Below, piece after piece: positions 1 through 10,370 of a stretch of DNA of 64,000 nucleotides (position 1 is its first letter; every line of letters starts with the position of its first letter). This DNA comes from Trichomonas vaginalis G3 (lineage: Eukaryota; Parabasalia; Trichomonadida; Trichomonadidae), in NCBI RefSeq assembly GCF_026262505.1, contig NC_067203.1:10168001-10232000 (forward strand). Reading direction: 5' to 3'. The notes beneath the pieces were generated by a model, which was not told the origin of the DNA, did no database searches, and saw only the letters and a program-made list of their open reading frames with translations. A program made the position numbers and the translations under genes.

Positions 1-38
1 TAGGTATTATTTCTATCAGATAAAAATTATTTTTTTAT

Positions 39-320
39 TTAAAAAATATAATTTATTTTATGTCTTATAATGTGCGCATATGTATTTAAAAGGCATTCAT
101 TGAATTGCTTTTCAATCTCTTCTTCTCGTTTATGAGGTCTTTGATTATGACTCCATTGATTCCATGAAATTAAATATTCTTTATCATTATATTTATACCT
201 CATTAGCTTATTTTGGCTTTCATATTCATTTAATAATTCACAATCTTCATTTTTAAATTGAAGTTTAACCCATTCAGGATTTAAATGATGTTTAATTAAT
301 CGCGGAATATCTGACATCAT
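39..320 (-). CDS. Small hypothetical protein, 93 aa
   Basis: The frame is open for 93 codons, begins with two adjacent ATGs and is charged and Trp/His/Lys-rich, with a run of charged residues (KREEEIEKQ) near residue 65. No signal peptide or membrane segment is visible and I do not recognise the family. The composition looks coding rather than random AT-rich noise. A short palindromic TATATATA block lies directly upstream of the start. It could be a small lineage-specific gene or the tail of a mobile-element gene. Confidence 0.45.
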   Translation of the reverse strand: MMSDIPRLIKHHLNPEWVKLQFKNEDCELLNEYESQNKLMRYKYNDKEYLISWNQWSHNQRPHKREEEIEKQFNECLLNTYAHIIRHKINYIF

Positions 321-2024
321 CTATATATAGCTTCTTTTATAAAAGATAAAAAAATAAATTATTTTAAAATTAATGTTAATTTTTTAATGATTTATAAATA
401 AATAAATATATTTTAATGCATCGTCTATATATAGATGTAACAAAAAAAAGTCACACAACCCTTCAACATATACTACTATTACATCTGCGAGAAATAAGCA
501 ATTTCTCTTGGAATTTCTAAATACCCATGAAGATGACTTCACTTATGATCAAACATTGTGAGGTCATTTTTGATCAACAAATTAATTGAAATTCCGATCA
601 AAAAAAATTCACAAATTGGATCAAAAAAATCGAATCTCAAGTTAAAAATAAAAAATTTCTACATTTTTATCAAATTTAGATTTTTTTTTCAAATCATGCG
701 AATTGATTGAATAATTGCATATTTTATCCCATGCATCTAGAAGTATGTGTAATATTTTTGCTTTCATCAAGAAATTGTCGAATTTGATCTTAATTTTTTT
801 TGAAAAATATACTTTTAGAAAAAGAAATAGTGATTGAATAGCTGCCCATGCTGTAAAAGGGTTATTTTTACAAGTAAAAAAAATTGTTATTTTTCGAGCA
901 AGTCGAGGCTTTTTTACCATCTTATTTTTGAAAAATTTACGAAAAATTATATCTGAAAAAACGCTTCATTTTGATATCTTACAATGATAAAATACCAATG
1001 TTGCTGGGATATAATAGCTACACCTGGACATCTACTACATTAATGCGTATGACAGGTAAAGTTGATTTCAAAAGTATAGCCTGGAAAGATTACAATAAAT
1101 CAACGATAAATCAAAAAAATTTCTTATAAGTTAACATAATAAAAATTTAATTTTTATATTGCTTGTATTATACTTAAGTATATAATATATTTAAATCTTA
1201 GAATGAAAATTCGGGACGCCCTAGCTATTCAATTTTCCCTTAGGACGCCCATAAACCTCTCAAAAATGTGATGTAAATATCACAATTTTGAGAAATTTAC
1301 ACTAGGACGCCTTAGGACGCCAACCCCCTTTTTTACCAAATTTTTGGCCAACATATCTAAACTAAGGATAATGGTTTGAATATATAAACAATAATACTTT
1401 GTCCAGGGAATTAAATTTGTGCTATCCAATTGTCAATTCTTTGAATTTTTTTTAAATGCAAGATATCCCGGCATTAGCCTCAATATATATATATATTATG
1501 CATCATAATATTAGTTTGTAATGGCATTAAAGCGAAATTCCTAATTTCTTCTCAATTAAATTCCTTGAAAAACATTGGAATTAATGATTGGAAATAGGTC
1601 AAAAAAATTCCTAATATAAAACTTATACTTAAGATAAAATTAAAATTCGAAAATATCTATTTTTCAAAACACGCATCCAAAAGCGAAAAAATTCGAAAAA
1701 ATCATGTTCTTATAAAACTCACTGATTTTGCAATTTTTATGAGATTTGAAGTGATAGAATAGATTACCATCTTATTGAAACATATGCTTCATTGTTGTAT
1801 TCACATAATATTAATCAGAACACTAGGAAAAGTGGATTTTCGAAAAATGACGATAACGATTATTTGCAAATCGCCTCTCAATTTTGAGAGACTTTCAATT
1901 TTTACAGTGGACCCTTAACTTCAAATCATATTTTTTTGTTTTGTACTTTAATCTAGAACATTCTAAGTTGTTATTTGAATTTAATTTCATTGATAAAAAT
2001 AAAATTTCAATACTTCTTTTAAGT
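321..2024. other. Gene-free stretch with GGACGCC repeats and palindromes
   Basis: No convincing gene. A 92-codon minus-strand frame (642-920) is poly-Lys/Phe and probably chance. Between 1214 and 1323 the heptamer GGACGCC occurs four times, around an inverted repeat (CTCAAAAATGTGAT and ATCACAATTTTGAG, 6-nt spacer). A second palindrome, CTCTCAATTTTGAGAG, lies near 1895. Confidence 0.6.
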
Positions 2025-2501
2025 TTAATTAACTTTTTTCGATACATTCAATAAATTATAAATATCATCAATGTTAATTTCTTGCATAAATTTATTTTGA
2101 ACAAAACTGATATATCGACATAGAATCAAATCTTTTTCGAATTTATTTAATTCCAAATAATCCGAAAGTTTGTTGAGTATTAATAATAAATAATCTGAAT
2201 TGTAAAATTCATGAATTTCTGTTTGACCATCATAAGTAAACTCTTTTATAACTTTGTTTGATGCGTATATAGCGCATAATTTCTTCATTGTATTAGCCTT
2301 TTCATATATTTCGGATTCATCACAACGAACCTTTTTATATCTAACGTCGTAATACATATCAAAATTAATTTTGTTATAGAATATACCAGATAATAACTTC
2401 AAACAAATTTTCAAATCTTCTGTTTTTCCTATATAAAGACTTAATTTCTTTGTTTCATTATCGTTAACTAGAACGAAGAAGATGTAATATTCCTTCATCA
2501 T
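2025..2501 (-). CDS. Hypothetical protein, 158 aa, possible divergent GIY-YIG-like N-terminus
   Basis: A complete 158-codon frame. The N-terminus runs YYIFFVL, then after about 16 residues LYIGKTEDL, reminiscent of the paired strands of GIY-YIG nucleases (the YIGKT segment). The arginine usually found shortly after it is not evident (DLKICLKLL). The rest is helical, charged and Leu/Ile-rich, with no membrane segment. Function is unknown, and the GIY-YIG resemblance is a weak by-eye similarity that could be coincidence. Confidence 0.5.
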   Translation of the reverse strand: MMKEYYIFFVLVNDNETKKLSLYIGKTEDLKICLKLLSGIFYNKINFDMYYDVRYKKVRCDESEIYEKANTMKKLCAIYASNKVIKEFTYDGQTEIHEFYNSDYLLLILNKLSDYLELNKFEKDLILCRYISFVQNKFMQEINIDDIYNLLNVSKKVN

Positions 2502-2993
2502 TTGATTTTATAAAATATTTTATTTTTCATTTAATGACGTAGAATTAGTTTTTAACTCATCATTCATCTTAATGGTTCACGTTAAATAAAAATAAATCGA
2601 AGAATGTTGAATAAAAATAATGGTTATTTTTATTCATGAGTTATAACAGAAGTACTCACCAAATTTTTTCATTACGTCTGTTTCATTAATTATTTTCATA
2701 TATTTAACTCTTTATCGTTCGTGATAAATTAAATAAAATGTTCAATATCATTTACTGAATATACTTTTTTGTGTTAGAATTGACGTGAACTGAACCGATA
2801 AATGATTTTTTAATTTTTAATTAAATGAACTGTGCTTGTTGAAATCCTTGAGAATTTTGATTTTTTCTAAGTGGAGAGATAAGACATGTAACAAACTAGA
2901 CAGGCTTTCTAGGATCTCATTTAAAAATCTGATTTCGAAAAAAGAAACTCAAGAAAAAAATTCCGTTGATTTTGTAAACTGAATTCAATTTTT
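2502..2993. other. Divergent intergenic region
   Basis: AT-rich spacer between the start of the 158-aa gene (minus strand) and the kinase gene (plus strand). It should hold both promoters. Only the kinase initiator at its right edge is recognisable. Confidence 0.5.
2985..2993 (+). promoter_or_regulatory. Initiator (TCAATTTTT) of the kinase gene
   Basis: TCAATTTTT immediately precedes the ATG, which would give a 5' leader of about 7 nt. It matches the trichomonad initiator core TCA(+1)Y/A(T/A) in place and spacing. Confidence 0.5.
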
Positions 2994-4313
2994 ATGGCAG
3001 CAATTGATAGCAGCCATTACGAATTAATCAAGAAAATCGGTGGTGGTAGTTTTGGACAGATCTATATTGGTGAGGATACGCAGACTCATAAGAAAGTTGC
3101 TGTGAAATTAGAATCAAAAAAGACAAGTGTTCCTCAGTTATGCTATGAATCAAAATTATATGTATTATTTTCAGGCTGCCCATCTGTTCCACGCTTATAC
3201 TGGTTCGGATCCGATCATACTCATAATATTATGGTTATAGATTTACTTGGCAAGTCTCTTGAAGATTTATTCATCCAATGCGGACAAAAACTTTCACTAA
3301 AGACAGTACTCATGCTTGCAGACCAAATGATATCGTGTGTTGAATACATTCATAGCAAAAATTTTATTCATAACGATATTAAACCAGATAACTTCGTTAT
3401 GGGCCGTGATGAAAAGCCAAATCAAGTTTTTGTCATTGACTTTGGCCTTTCTAAGAAGTATCGTGATCCATTTACTCATGAACATATCGCTTATGCAGAT
3501 GGACGCTCGCTGACAGGTACACCTCGTTACGCTTCGATAGCTGCTCTCCAAGGTATTCGCCAAACTCGCAGAGATGATATGGAATCTTTGGGATATGTTT
3601 GGATGTACCTTTTACGAGGTTCTCTCCCATGGATGGGTATTAACCTTAGGACGAGAGGCCAGAAATTTGATAAAATTCTTGCTGTTAAAGAAGCTACGTC
3701 GATTGAATCTTTATGTCAAGGATTTCCACAAGAATTTGCAGATTATTTACACGATGTTAGAAATCTTAAGTTCGACGAACAGCCAAATTACGCCGCTTAC
3801 CGAAAACGTTTCAGAGATCTCTTTATTTCGAAGGGATACGTTTTTGATTACGTTTACGACTGGACAGACACGTCCAAATCCCATAAGAAGAAAGAGCTTG
3901 TCATCAATGTCGAGCCAACAAGGAAGGCAGAGGCTCCAGCTCCAGAAAATAACGCAAATGCAGCAAAACTTACGAAAACATTGGCCAGAGAGCGTCGCGA
4001 GCTCAACCAAAAAGCTCAAAAACAAGAACTCGAGAAAGAAAAAGCGAATATACAGGCTCCTCCTGGCGCAGTTCTCGCTGCACAAGAAATACAAAGAGAT
4101 CCACAGGCAAAGAACTACAAGAAGGCGGAGAATGAACAAAACAATCGTACAAATGAAGATCCAGCACTCGCTGATGCACTTGCAAACTTAGATTTCGACA
4201 TGAATCACCTTCCACCGGGTGGACCTCTTCCTAATGGGCCATTCCCAAGGCCAATGTGGAGATCGAGATATCCTAGATGGATGACTCCTGTTCAAACACT
4301 TCAAGTCAGATAA
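2994..4313 (+). CDS. Casein kinase 1-like serine/threonine protein kinase, 439 aa
   Basis: Predicted cytosolic or nuclear Ser/Thr kinase of the CK1 group. Visible in order: glycine loop IGGGSFGQIY (15-24), VAVK lysine (Lys38), catalytic loop HNDIKPDN (126-133, Asp128), DFG (149-151) and the CK1-type segment LTGTPRYAS. No APE motif is expected in CK1. The HRD arginine is Asn here and the activation loop is divergent, so this is not a canonical CK1 orthologue. After about residue 300 comes a low-complexity tail with a Lys/Glu/Gln-rich helix (about 320-380) and a Pro/Gly-rich end. The start is fixed by the initiator just upstream. CK1 genes are expanded in trichomonads, so no specific orthologue is named. 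Confidence 0.93.
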   Translation: MAAIDSSHYELIKKIGGGSFGQIYIGEDTQTHKKVAVKLESKKTSVPQLCYESKLYVLFSGCPSVPRLYWFGSDHTHNIMVIDLLGKSLEDLFIQCGQKLSLKTVLMLADQMISCVEYIHSKNFIHNDIKPDNFVMGRDEKPNQVFVIDFGLSKKYRDPFTHEHIAYADGRSLTGTPRYASIAALQGIRQTRRDDMESLGYVWMYLLRGSLPWMGINLRTRGQKFDKILAVKEATSIESLCQGFPQEFADYLHDVRNLKFDEQPNYAAYRKRFRDLFISKGYVFDYVYDWTDTSKSHKKKELVINVEPTRKAEAPAPENNANAAKLTKTLARERRELNQKAQKQELEKEKANIQAPPGAVLAAQEIQRDPQAKNYKKAENEQNNRTNEDPALADALANLDFDMNHLPPGGPLPNGPFPRPMWRSRYPRWMTPVQTLQVR

Positions 4314-4976
4314 TTTAATTTGTTTTTATTATTTGTTATTTATGTTATTATAAATCAACTTTTTGTTTGGTTAACTTGTATTATATGCATTTTTAAAATC
4401 ACTATTCGTCAACTACGAACTAAAAACATATGAAATGAGAAGTTTATCTATCATCACTAAAACTATAAATTACGACATAATCTGAATGAAAAAATATCCT
4501 TGGCTATATAGTTTTATAATGCAAGAGGGCCGATAATAGACTTTGGGCTCTTATAGTTAGACTTTAAGAACAAATTGTTGAAATTTAACTTTAAAGAATG
4601 GCTGCTTCGTTAGCATTTTGAATCACTATTGTGATTTTCTGTTTTTAAATTTCTTTTGTAAATTTACGAGAATATTAAGCAGAAACAGATATTATAAGAG
4701 ATTTGAATATCAATATTGTAAAGATATATTTTATTTGAATTCTAAAGAGCAGGAGAATATCTTGACTCAATAATTATCATTAATTGGATTGTTTCACTTT
4801 GCTATTTATTCTTTTTGGAGTCTTCAGCTTTCTAGTTTGAAGCAAGTAGAAGAAGAGGCAGATGTAATGATATACAATACGACTAATCTTAAAATAAAAG
4901 GGTAAATTTTTTTTGAATAAATTAAAAAAATTCTTTTTTAAAAAAACTAAAACAATGAAAATTTCATTTGTAAATC
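4314..4976. other. Convergent 3' intergenic region
   Basis: AT-rich spacer between the 3' ends of the kinase gene and the BspA-like gene. Short frames here are Lys/Phe-rich and unsupported; I see no RNA gene or repeat. Confidence 0.5.
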
Positions 4977-7900
4977 TTAAAGAGAAGGACATTGTTCTGA
5001 CTCAATCATATTCTTCACAACTATATCAATCTTCCTTCCTTTCTTTACTGTCAATGACTTTGCGACAATATAACCATCAATTGGTCCTTCTCCGCAGTAA
5101 TAAATGTCGCAATCAGGAGCTTCTCCATCGATGCATTGCAAATAGTTTGGAAGGACGAGTTTCTTGATCTTTGTTCCTTCAAACAAGTTCAAGTTAAGGT
5201 CGATGATGTTAGATATCTGCATGTCCACTTTATTTGCCTTTGTCTTCATGAAACAGCGCTGTCCGATCTCATAAACATTGGCAGGAATTGAGAAATCCTT
5301 CAAATTCGTTCTTGCGAATGCTCTTGCGCCAATTTTCAGTGAAGTTCTTGGTAGAACTAATTTATCAATTGGGCAGCCTTCGAATGCGCAATCCTGGATC
5401 TCCTGGACACCTCTCATTTCGTATGTCTTCAAAGAAGAATTCAAGAAAGCGCCCCAACCGATAACAACAAGGCTTCTTGGGCATTTGAAGGATTCCATTG
5501 GCGTATTGCAGAAGCACATTGTGTGGAGTTGCTTAACACAATCAGGAAGCATTACACGAACAAGGCGTTCGCAATTCATGAATGTTCTGGCAGAAATATT
5601 TGTCACTTTTGTGCGACTAATATCAACAGAAATTAATTCTTTGCAATCCATGAAAACACCTGGTTCTATTACTTCCATCTTTTCATCGTATATTACTTCA
5701 CTAATTTTAGTTCCTCTGAATACTTCTCTGCACAATTCCGCTGTCCAAGGTGACAGCAAAACCTTGTATAAATTGCTGCAATTAGTGAAAAGTCCCGGCA
5801 AAATACGTGTCATAACTAAAGAAGACATGTTCACGGACACTAAATTAGGGCAGTTCTCGAACGCGTGTGCGCCAATGTATGTAACTTCTTTAGGAATTGT
5901 CAAATCAACAAATCCACAAGACTCAAAACCATAAGAAAGAATTGCTGTTTGAACGTGAGGGAAAATTATCTCTCTCAGTTTGAAACAGTTCGTGAAAGAA
6001 TGTGGACATAACAAACAAACATTGGAATCATTCAAATCAATGCGTTGTAAATGTTGGCAGTTGGCAAAACCGCCAACTTCTATTTCATGAATATTTGAGG
6101 GAAATTTAATCGTCGAGAAATTGGTATTCATGAATGATCCTTTATCAAGTTTTCTAACTGATCCAACGAAGTTGAAATTAGAAAGGGAAGTGCAGTTGCA
6201 GAAAGAGTAAGGTCCGAAGATTTTCACGGCAGAGCCAGACTCGATTTGGATTGTTGTCAATCTCTCGCATCCGCAGCAGAATTTTTCAGGAATTTCTGTG
6301 AAAGAACACTTAGAAATATCAAGTGTTTCCAAGAAAGAACAGCCAAATAACAATCCGACACCTACTTTCGCGAGTTTTTCTGGAATTGCGAATTGTCTAA
6401 ATCCAGTGTAACTCAATGCATAATCTCCTACCATGCATTCGCTGCCACTCCACGTGAAAGTGTTCAAACTGTCACAGCCACTGAAGCAATAACTACTGAT
6501 ATTTAAGTTGTTGCCATTCATGTTAACATTTGACAAAAAGTGACAATTTGCAAAAGCTTTCTTTTCGAGTTTGACGAGATTTCCTGGAATTTCCAGCATT
6601 TCCAGACCAGAATTTGCGAAGGATTCCTCTCCGACAGAGAATTTCTGGCCAGGCCATGTCACTTGTTTCAAATTCGTGCAGTCCTTGAACACGGATTTCG
6701 GAATAATCTCAATCATCGTGTCCTGCAAATTCACTTTTTCAAGTTGTTTGCAGCCTTCGAACGCTGATTCTCCGACTGACGCGAATGCCTTCGGAAAAGT
6801 GATTTCTCTGATGGCCGTTCCAGCGAAAACTCCCTTTAGAATACGGATGGACGATGACGGGAATTCTACTTGGGAAAGACTGGAACAGTTTGCAAAAGCA
6901 AACATCGGTAATTCATCAAACATGATGTCACTCAATGAAATTTTTGTCAGTTTTGTACAGTTTTGGAATGTTGAAGCAGAAATGAAGGAAATAGTTGATG
7001 GCATCTCTAGTGTAGTAATAGCTGTACCATAGAAGGAGCGTTCTGATATAGCTAATTGAAAATCAGGCCATTTGATCTCCCTCAAACTTGAACAGTTTTC
7101 AAACATCGATGCAGGAACTGATTCTAATTCGATGTTTGTTAAATCTACCTCTTCAAGCTTCTTGCAATTGGCATATACACCACGACCTGCAGATTTCATC
7201 TCGTTACCAACGACTAGTTTGGTAAAGGCAGTGTCGGAAAACGAGTAATCACCAAATTCTGGCATTTTTTCTGGAAAAGTGACAGAATTCAAAGTTGAAC
7301 AACCTGCGAAAGCGAAAGCGGAGGCTTTCTTGAGAGCTGTGTTGGAGAGATCGATGGATTGAAGGAACGCGCAGTTTCTGAATGCGCCTTCCCCGATTAA
7401 TGTCAATGTGGATGGAAGATCAATCGTGGAAATGCCGGAATATGAGAAAGCGAGCTTTTCTATGACAGTGCAGTTCTCTGGGAAAATTACTTTGGCAAGG
7501 GCAATGCATTTGGTGAAAATGGCAACAGGAACATTAGATACTTTGCAGGCAGATAAATCTACGGTTGCAAGACGAGGGCAGTTACGGAAAATGGCTTGGC
7601 CAAGCTTACTTACGGACTTTGGAACAACAAATTCGGTTAAATCGGTCTCAGAAAGTGCACATGAACCAATTGATGTAACTGTTGATGGGAGTTTGATCTC
7701 GGTAAGACTCGTGCACTTGGTAAATACGAATTCATCTAATACTTCGATCTTTGTAGATGTTAAATCAGCTGATTTCATTAAATTGCAATATGCAAAGGCG
7801 GATTTCATGATTCTTGTAACGGCGGCATCAACTTTGAGCTCTTCAATGGCTGTGCATGAAAAGGCAGAGCCAGAAATAGTCTTAAGTGAATTTCCGAATT

Positions 7901-8531
7901 TTATATTTTTCAATTTCGTGTTGTTGTAAAAGGCGTGGTAGCCAATCTTCTCTACTTTGGATTTGGAGAAATCGATCTCGGTAAATTGATTGAATTCGAA
8001 GGCATCATGGCCGATTGTTGTTAATGTTGAAGGAAATTTGAACTCAGAGAGCTTTGTGCATGAAAATGCTGCATCGCCAATTGTTTTGATTGTGTTGGGG
8101 AGAACAACAGAAGATAATAAGTTGCAATTTGCGAATGTTCTTGATGGAATCAATGAAAGTGATGTTCCATCGAGAGTTACTGATGATAGCTTGGAGCAAT
8201 CTTCGAATGCACCTTCGCCAATTGATTCTAAGGGTATGGAGATCTCAACTTTAACGATATCGGATCCTTTAAATGCATTTGGAGCAATTGATGAGATTTT
8301 AAGTGTTTTCTTCTGATATTCAACGGATGCTGACTTGATTGTAAGCTTTGAACCAGAAAGAATTGATGTTGTATCATCAGATTTTCGAGTAAAAGTATAT
8401 GCTAAAGTTTTTTCATCGAATTTACCATAAAATGTAGCATCAGCGAGCTTGATTTCAGCTGGTATTTTCTCTGCTGGTACTTCTTTCTGTTCTTCACAAA
8501 GGGAAAGAATAGAAAAGAAATAAAACAGCAT
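4977..8531 (-). CDS. BspA-like leucine-rich repeat surface/secreted protein, about 1184 aa
   Basis: A very long run of TpLRR/BspA-type (LRR_5) repeats of about 23 residues, with the recurring pattern F..C..L..V.......I....F. Trichomonads carry hundreds of such genes, thought to encode surface or secreted proteins involved in adhesion. I prefer the ATG at 8531 to one 14 codons upstream because it starts a short signal-peptide-like segment (MLFYFFSILSLC) and lies about 5 nt after a TCATCA initiator. Repeats run from about residue 60 nearly to the end. Unlike many family members there is no C-terminal transmembrane helix; the chain ends in a basic segment followed by an acidic tail, so it may be secreted or held non-covalently. 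No internal stop or frameshift. Confidence 0.92.
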   Translation of the reverse strand: MLFYFFSILSLCEEQKEVPAEKIPAEIKLADATFYGKFDEKTLAYTFTRKSDDTTSILSGSKLTIKSASVEYQKKTLKISSIAPNAFKGSDIVKVEISIPLESIGEGAFEDCSKLSSVTLDGTSLSLIPSRTFANCNLLSSVVLPNTIKTIGDAAFSCTKLSEFKFPSTLTTIGHDAFEFNQFTEIDFSKSKVEKIGYHAFYNNTKLKNIKFGNSLKTISGSAFSCTAIEELKVDAAVTRIMKSAFAYCNLMKSADLTSTKIEVLDEFVFTKCTSLTEIKLPSTVTSIGSCALSETDLTEFVVPKSVSKLGQAIFRNCPRLATVDLSACKVSNVPVAIFTKCIALAKVIFPENCTVIEKLAFSYSGISTIDLPSTLTLIGEGAFRNCAFLQSIDLSNTALKKASAFAFAGCSTLNSVTFPEKMPEFGDYSFSDTAFTKLVVGNEMKSAGRGVYANCKKLEEVDLTNIELESVPASMFENCSSLREIKWPDFQLAISERSFYGTAITTLEMPSTISFISASTFQNCTKLTKISLSDIMFDELPMFAFANCSSLSQVEFPSSSIRILKGVFAGTAIREITFPKAFASVGESAFEGCKQLEKVNLQDTMIEIIPKSVFKDCTNLKQVTWPGQKFSVGEESFANSGLEMLEIPGNLVKLEKKAFANCHFLSNVNMNGNNLNISSYCFSGCDSLNTFTWSGSECMVGDYALSYTGFRQFAIPEKLAKVGVGLLFGCSFLETLDISKCSFTEIPEKFCCGCERLTTIQIESGSAVKIFGPYSFCNCTSLSNFNFVGSVRKLDKGSFMNTNFSTIKFPSNIHEIEVGGFANCQHLQRIDLNDSNVCLLCPHSFTNCFKLREIIFPHVQTAILSYGFESCGFVDLTIPKEVTYIGAHAFENCPNLVSVNMSSLVMTRILPGLFTNCSNLYKVLLSPWTAELCREVFRGTKISEVIYDEKMEVIEPGVFMDCKELISVDISRTKVTNISARTFMNCERLVRVMLPDCVKQLHTMCFCNTPMESFKCPRSLVVIGWGAFLNSSLKTYEMRGVQEIQDCAFEGCPIDKLVLPRTSLKIGARAFARTNLKDFSIPANVYEIGQRCFMKTKANKVDMQISNIIDLNLNLFEGTKIKKLVLPNYLQCIDGEAPDCDIYYCGEGPIDGYIVAKSLTVKKGRKIDIVVKNMIESEQCPSL

Positions 8532-8532
8532 T

Positions 8533-8538
8533 TGATGA
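8533..8538 (-). promoter_or_regulatory. Initiator-like TCATCA of the BspA-like gene
   Basis: On the minus strand a T-run leads into TCATCA and then the ATG. Position and leader length fit a trichomonad initiator, and this supports the downstream ATG as start. Confidence 0.35.
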
Positions 8539-8826
8539 AAAAAAAAATTGCAAGTTTCCACTTTTATCGTCAAAGGAAATTCTCCAAATATATATTAATA
8601 ATAATATATTTAGAATGTAATTATGGAATAAATCAGAAATATATCAGTAAAATTCCTTAACTCAATAGATGAATATGAATTTAATTTCAAAAGTGAAAGC
8701 TTTGTCCGGAATTAAGTCAAAAAATGAAAGTATATTATGTAAGCTATTTAACCTTTAATAAGTTTCTTGGATTGGAATTTCTCAATTGGGAAACAGACAG
8801 AGCCTTTCAAATGACAATTTATTTAT

Positions 8827-9204
8827 ATGGCTAAAACTCAAACAAAAGCTATTAGGCACTCCAAAGTCCTTGCCATTGAATGCGCAGTAGCTCTCGCAGT
8901 CGTTCTTTTTGTTCTTTGCCGCTTTGTTCTTCCACATAAAGCAGAAATTTATTTCTTCGCCGGTTTATTGTGCGCTGTCATATTCTTCTTCTTAGTTATT
9001 GCTGTTGGAAATTACATCGAAGAGAGAGATCCAAGCAAGCACGCAGGCTGGGGCACAATTTTAGTATGCGAAGCAATTGCAGCCATCTTCTCTTATACAA
9101 TTCACCCAATTTGCATCACAACATGCATTCTTTTCAGTTTCCCAGCTATTGTTTATATTAAATATGCTCGTTTTGAACTCACAAAGCCAAAGTCCCAAAA
9201 ATAA
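8827..9204 (+). CDS. KRTCAP2-like oligosaccharyltransferase complex subunit, 125 aa
   Basis: A small polytopic membrane protein with about four hydrophobic helices (roughly 17-35, 42-63, 75-92, 96-112). The third to fourth helix region, IHPICITTCILFS followed by YIKYA, closely parallels human KRTCAP2 (IHRVCVTTCFIFS followed by YINK), and the AGLL...GNYIEE part parallels the segment before it. KRTCAP2 belongs to the STT3A-type oligosaccharyltransferase of the ER, so this protein probably helps N-glycosylation during translocation. Length matches the family (about 135 aa). The basic tail ends KPKSQK. A CCTTT element lies about 25 nt upstream of the ATG. Confidence 0.8.
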   Translation: MAKTQTKAIRHSKVLAIECAVALAVVLFVLCRFVLPHKAEIYFFAGLLCAVIFFFLVIAVGNYIEERDPSKHAGWGTILVCEAIAAIFSYTIHPICITTCILFSFPAIVYIKYARFELTKPKSQK

Positions 9205-9575
9205 CCAGTAAAGCTTATTACTCTTCATATTAAATGATGTTATATTTCAATATAAATTACTGCTTATTAAGCATCGGTCGACTAAATTTGGAATATGAAT
9301 AAAGATAATGAATAATTCTTTTTCAATTGTTTTTCCCTGGCTATTCTGTTTATATAAGCGATTCTATTTATGTGAGTCTCATAGAATGAAGTAAGTATAT
9401 CTCAAATAAGCATAATTGAAAAACCTGAGCTAGAAAATTTTAAAATTTTGCTGAGTTACATTTATATTTTGTATCAATTTATGCATGATTCTAATAATAT
9501 TTGTATTTTTCATGAAAAATAGCAAGAAGCAATTTTTTCCTTTCAGCCTTCTAAACGTACGAAAATTACAGAAAA
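9205..9575. other. Intergenic region upstream of PCNA
   Basis: AT-rich, no gene seen. A pyrimidine tract with CCTTT sits about 35 nt before the PCNA start, in the place where trichomonad core promoter elements lie. Confidence 0.4.
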
Positions 9576-10370
9576 ATGGTTGAGATTGTATTTGAGCAGG
9601 CTTCTTTCTTTAAGAAGATCATCGATAGCTTGAAGGGCCTCGTCGAAGACATTTCATTTAAATGCACATCAGACGGTATGGATCTTCAGGCCATGGATAT
9701 TTCTCATGTTTCCCTTATTTCTATCAGTCTTCCAGCTGATATTTTCAATACATACAATTGCTCAGAGGAAATGAATCTTGCATTTAACGTAGATGTTCTT
9801 AACAAAGTCCTCAAGAGTGCTTCAACAGATGATTATTTGAAAATTTCTACAGAAAAGCCAAATGAAGATATCACAATACAGCTCTCAACTCAGAGTGAAG
9901 ACAAGAATACACGTTTTAACTTGAAGCCAGTTGATATTAATGGTGACGCTGTTTCTATCCCAGAACATATTTACAAGGCCAAGCTTTCACTTAGTTCAAA
10001 TGCTTTCAATCAACTTATTAGAAGCCTTTCTGAAGTTAATGACTCTGTTGCTGTTAGATGCACAGAAGGATCAATTTCATTCTCAGTTTCTGATATTTTA
10101 CTTAATGCTACAACAACATTTAATGCTGGTGTAACAAATGAAAAGGCAGAAGAAGAAATTGAAGTTGATGTTACAGAAGGATGCAAAGTTGCTTATGCTC
10201 TTCGTTATTTGAAGGCTATCTCAGCTGCTTCTGCTCTTTCTACACGTGTTAACTTATCATTCTCACCACATTTCCCACTTCTTGTCGAATATTCATTACA
10301 AGAAGGCGGATATGTTCGTTTCTATCTCGCTCCTAAGGTAGACGAAGAGGCATCTGAGGATGAAGTCTAA
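9576..10370 (+). CDS. PCNA: Proliferating cell nuclear antigen, DNA sliding clamp, 264 aa
   Basis: A full-length eukaryotic PCNA: two-domain clamp protomer expected to trimerise on DNA as the processivity factor for replicative polymerases. The N-terminus (FEQASFFKKIIDSLKGLVEDISF), the GMDLQAMDISHVSLISISL core of the first strand-helix unit and the C-terminal FYLAPKVDEE are family hallmarks. Length (264) matches the usual 258-265. The region after residue 117 corresponds to the interdomain connecting loop that binds PIP-box partners. No disruption. The acidic C-terminal extension (EEASEDEV) is slightly longer than in metazoans. Confidence 0.97.
   Translation: MVEIVFEQASFFKKIIDSLKGLVEDISFKCTSDGMDLQAMDISHVSLISISLPADIFNTYNCSEEMNLAFNVDVLNKVLKSASTDDYLKISTEKPNEDITIQLSTQSEDKNTRFNLKPVDINGDAVSIPEHIYKAKLSLSSNAFNQLIRSLSEVNDSVAVRCTEGSISFSVSDILLNATTTFNAGVTNEKAEEEIEVDVTEGCKVAYALRYLKAISAASALSTRVNLSFSPHFPLLVEYSLQEGGYVRFYLAPKVDEEASEDEV

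Noticed and set aside
642-920. 92-codon minus-strand frame
   Set aside because: Lys/Phe/Ile-rich composition expected from AT-rich DNA, no family, no initiator before it.
5278-8316. Plus-strand frames opposite the BspA-like gene
   Set aside because: Antisense shadows of the leucine-rich repeats, discontinuous and lacking domains.
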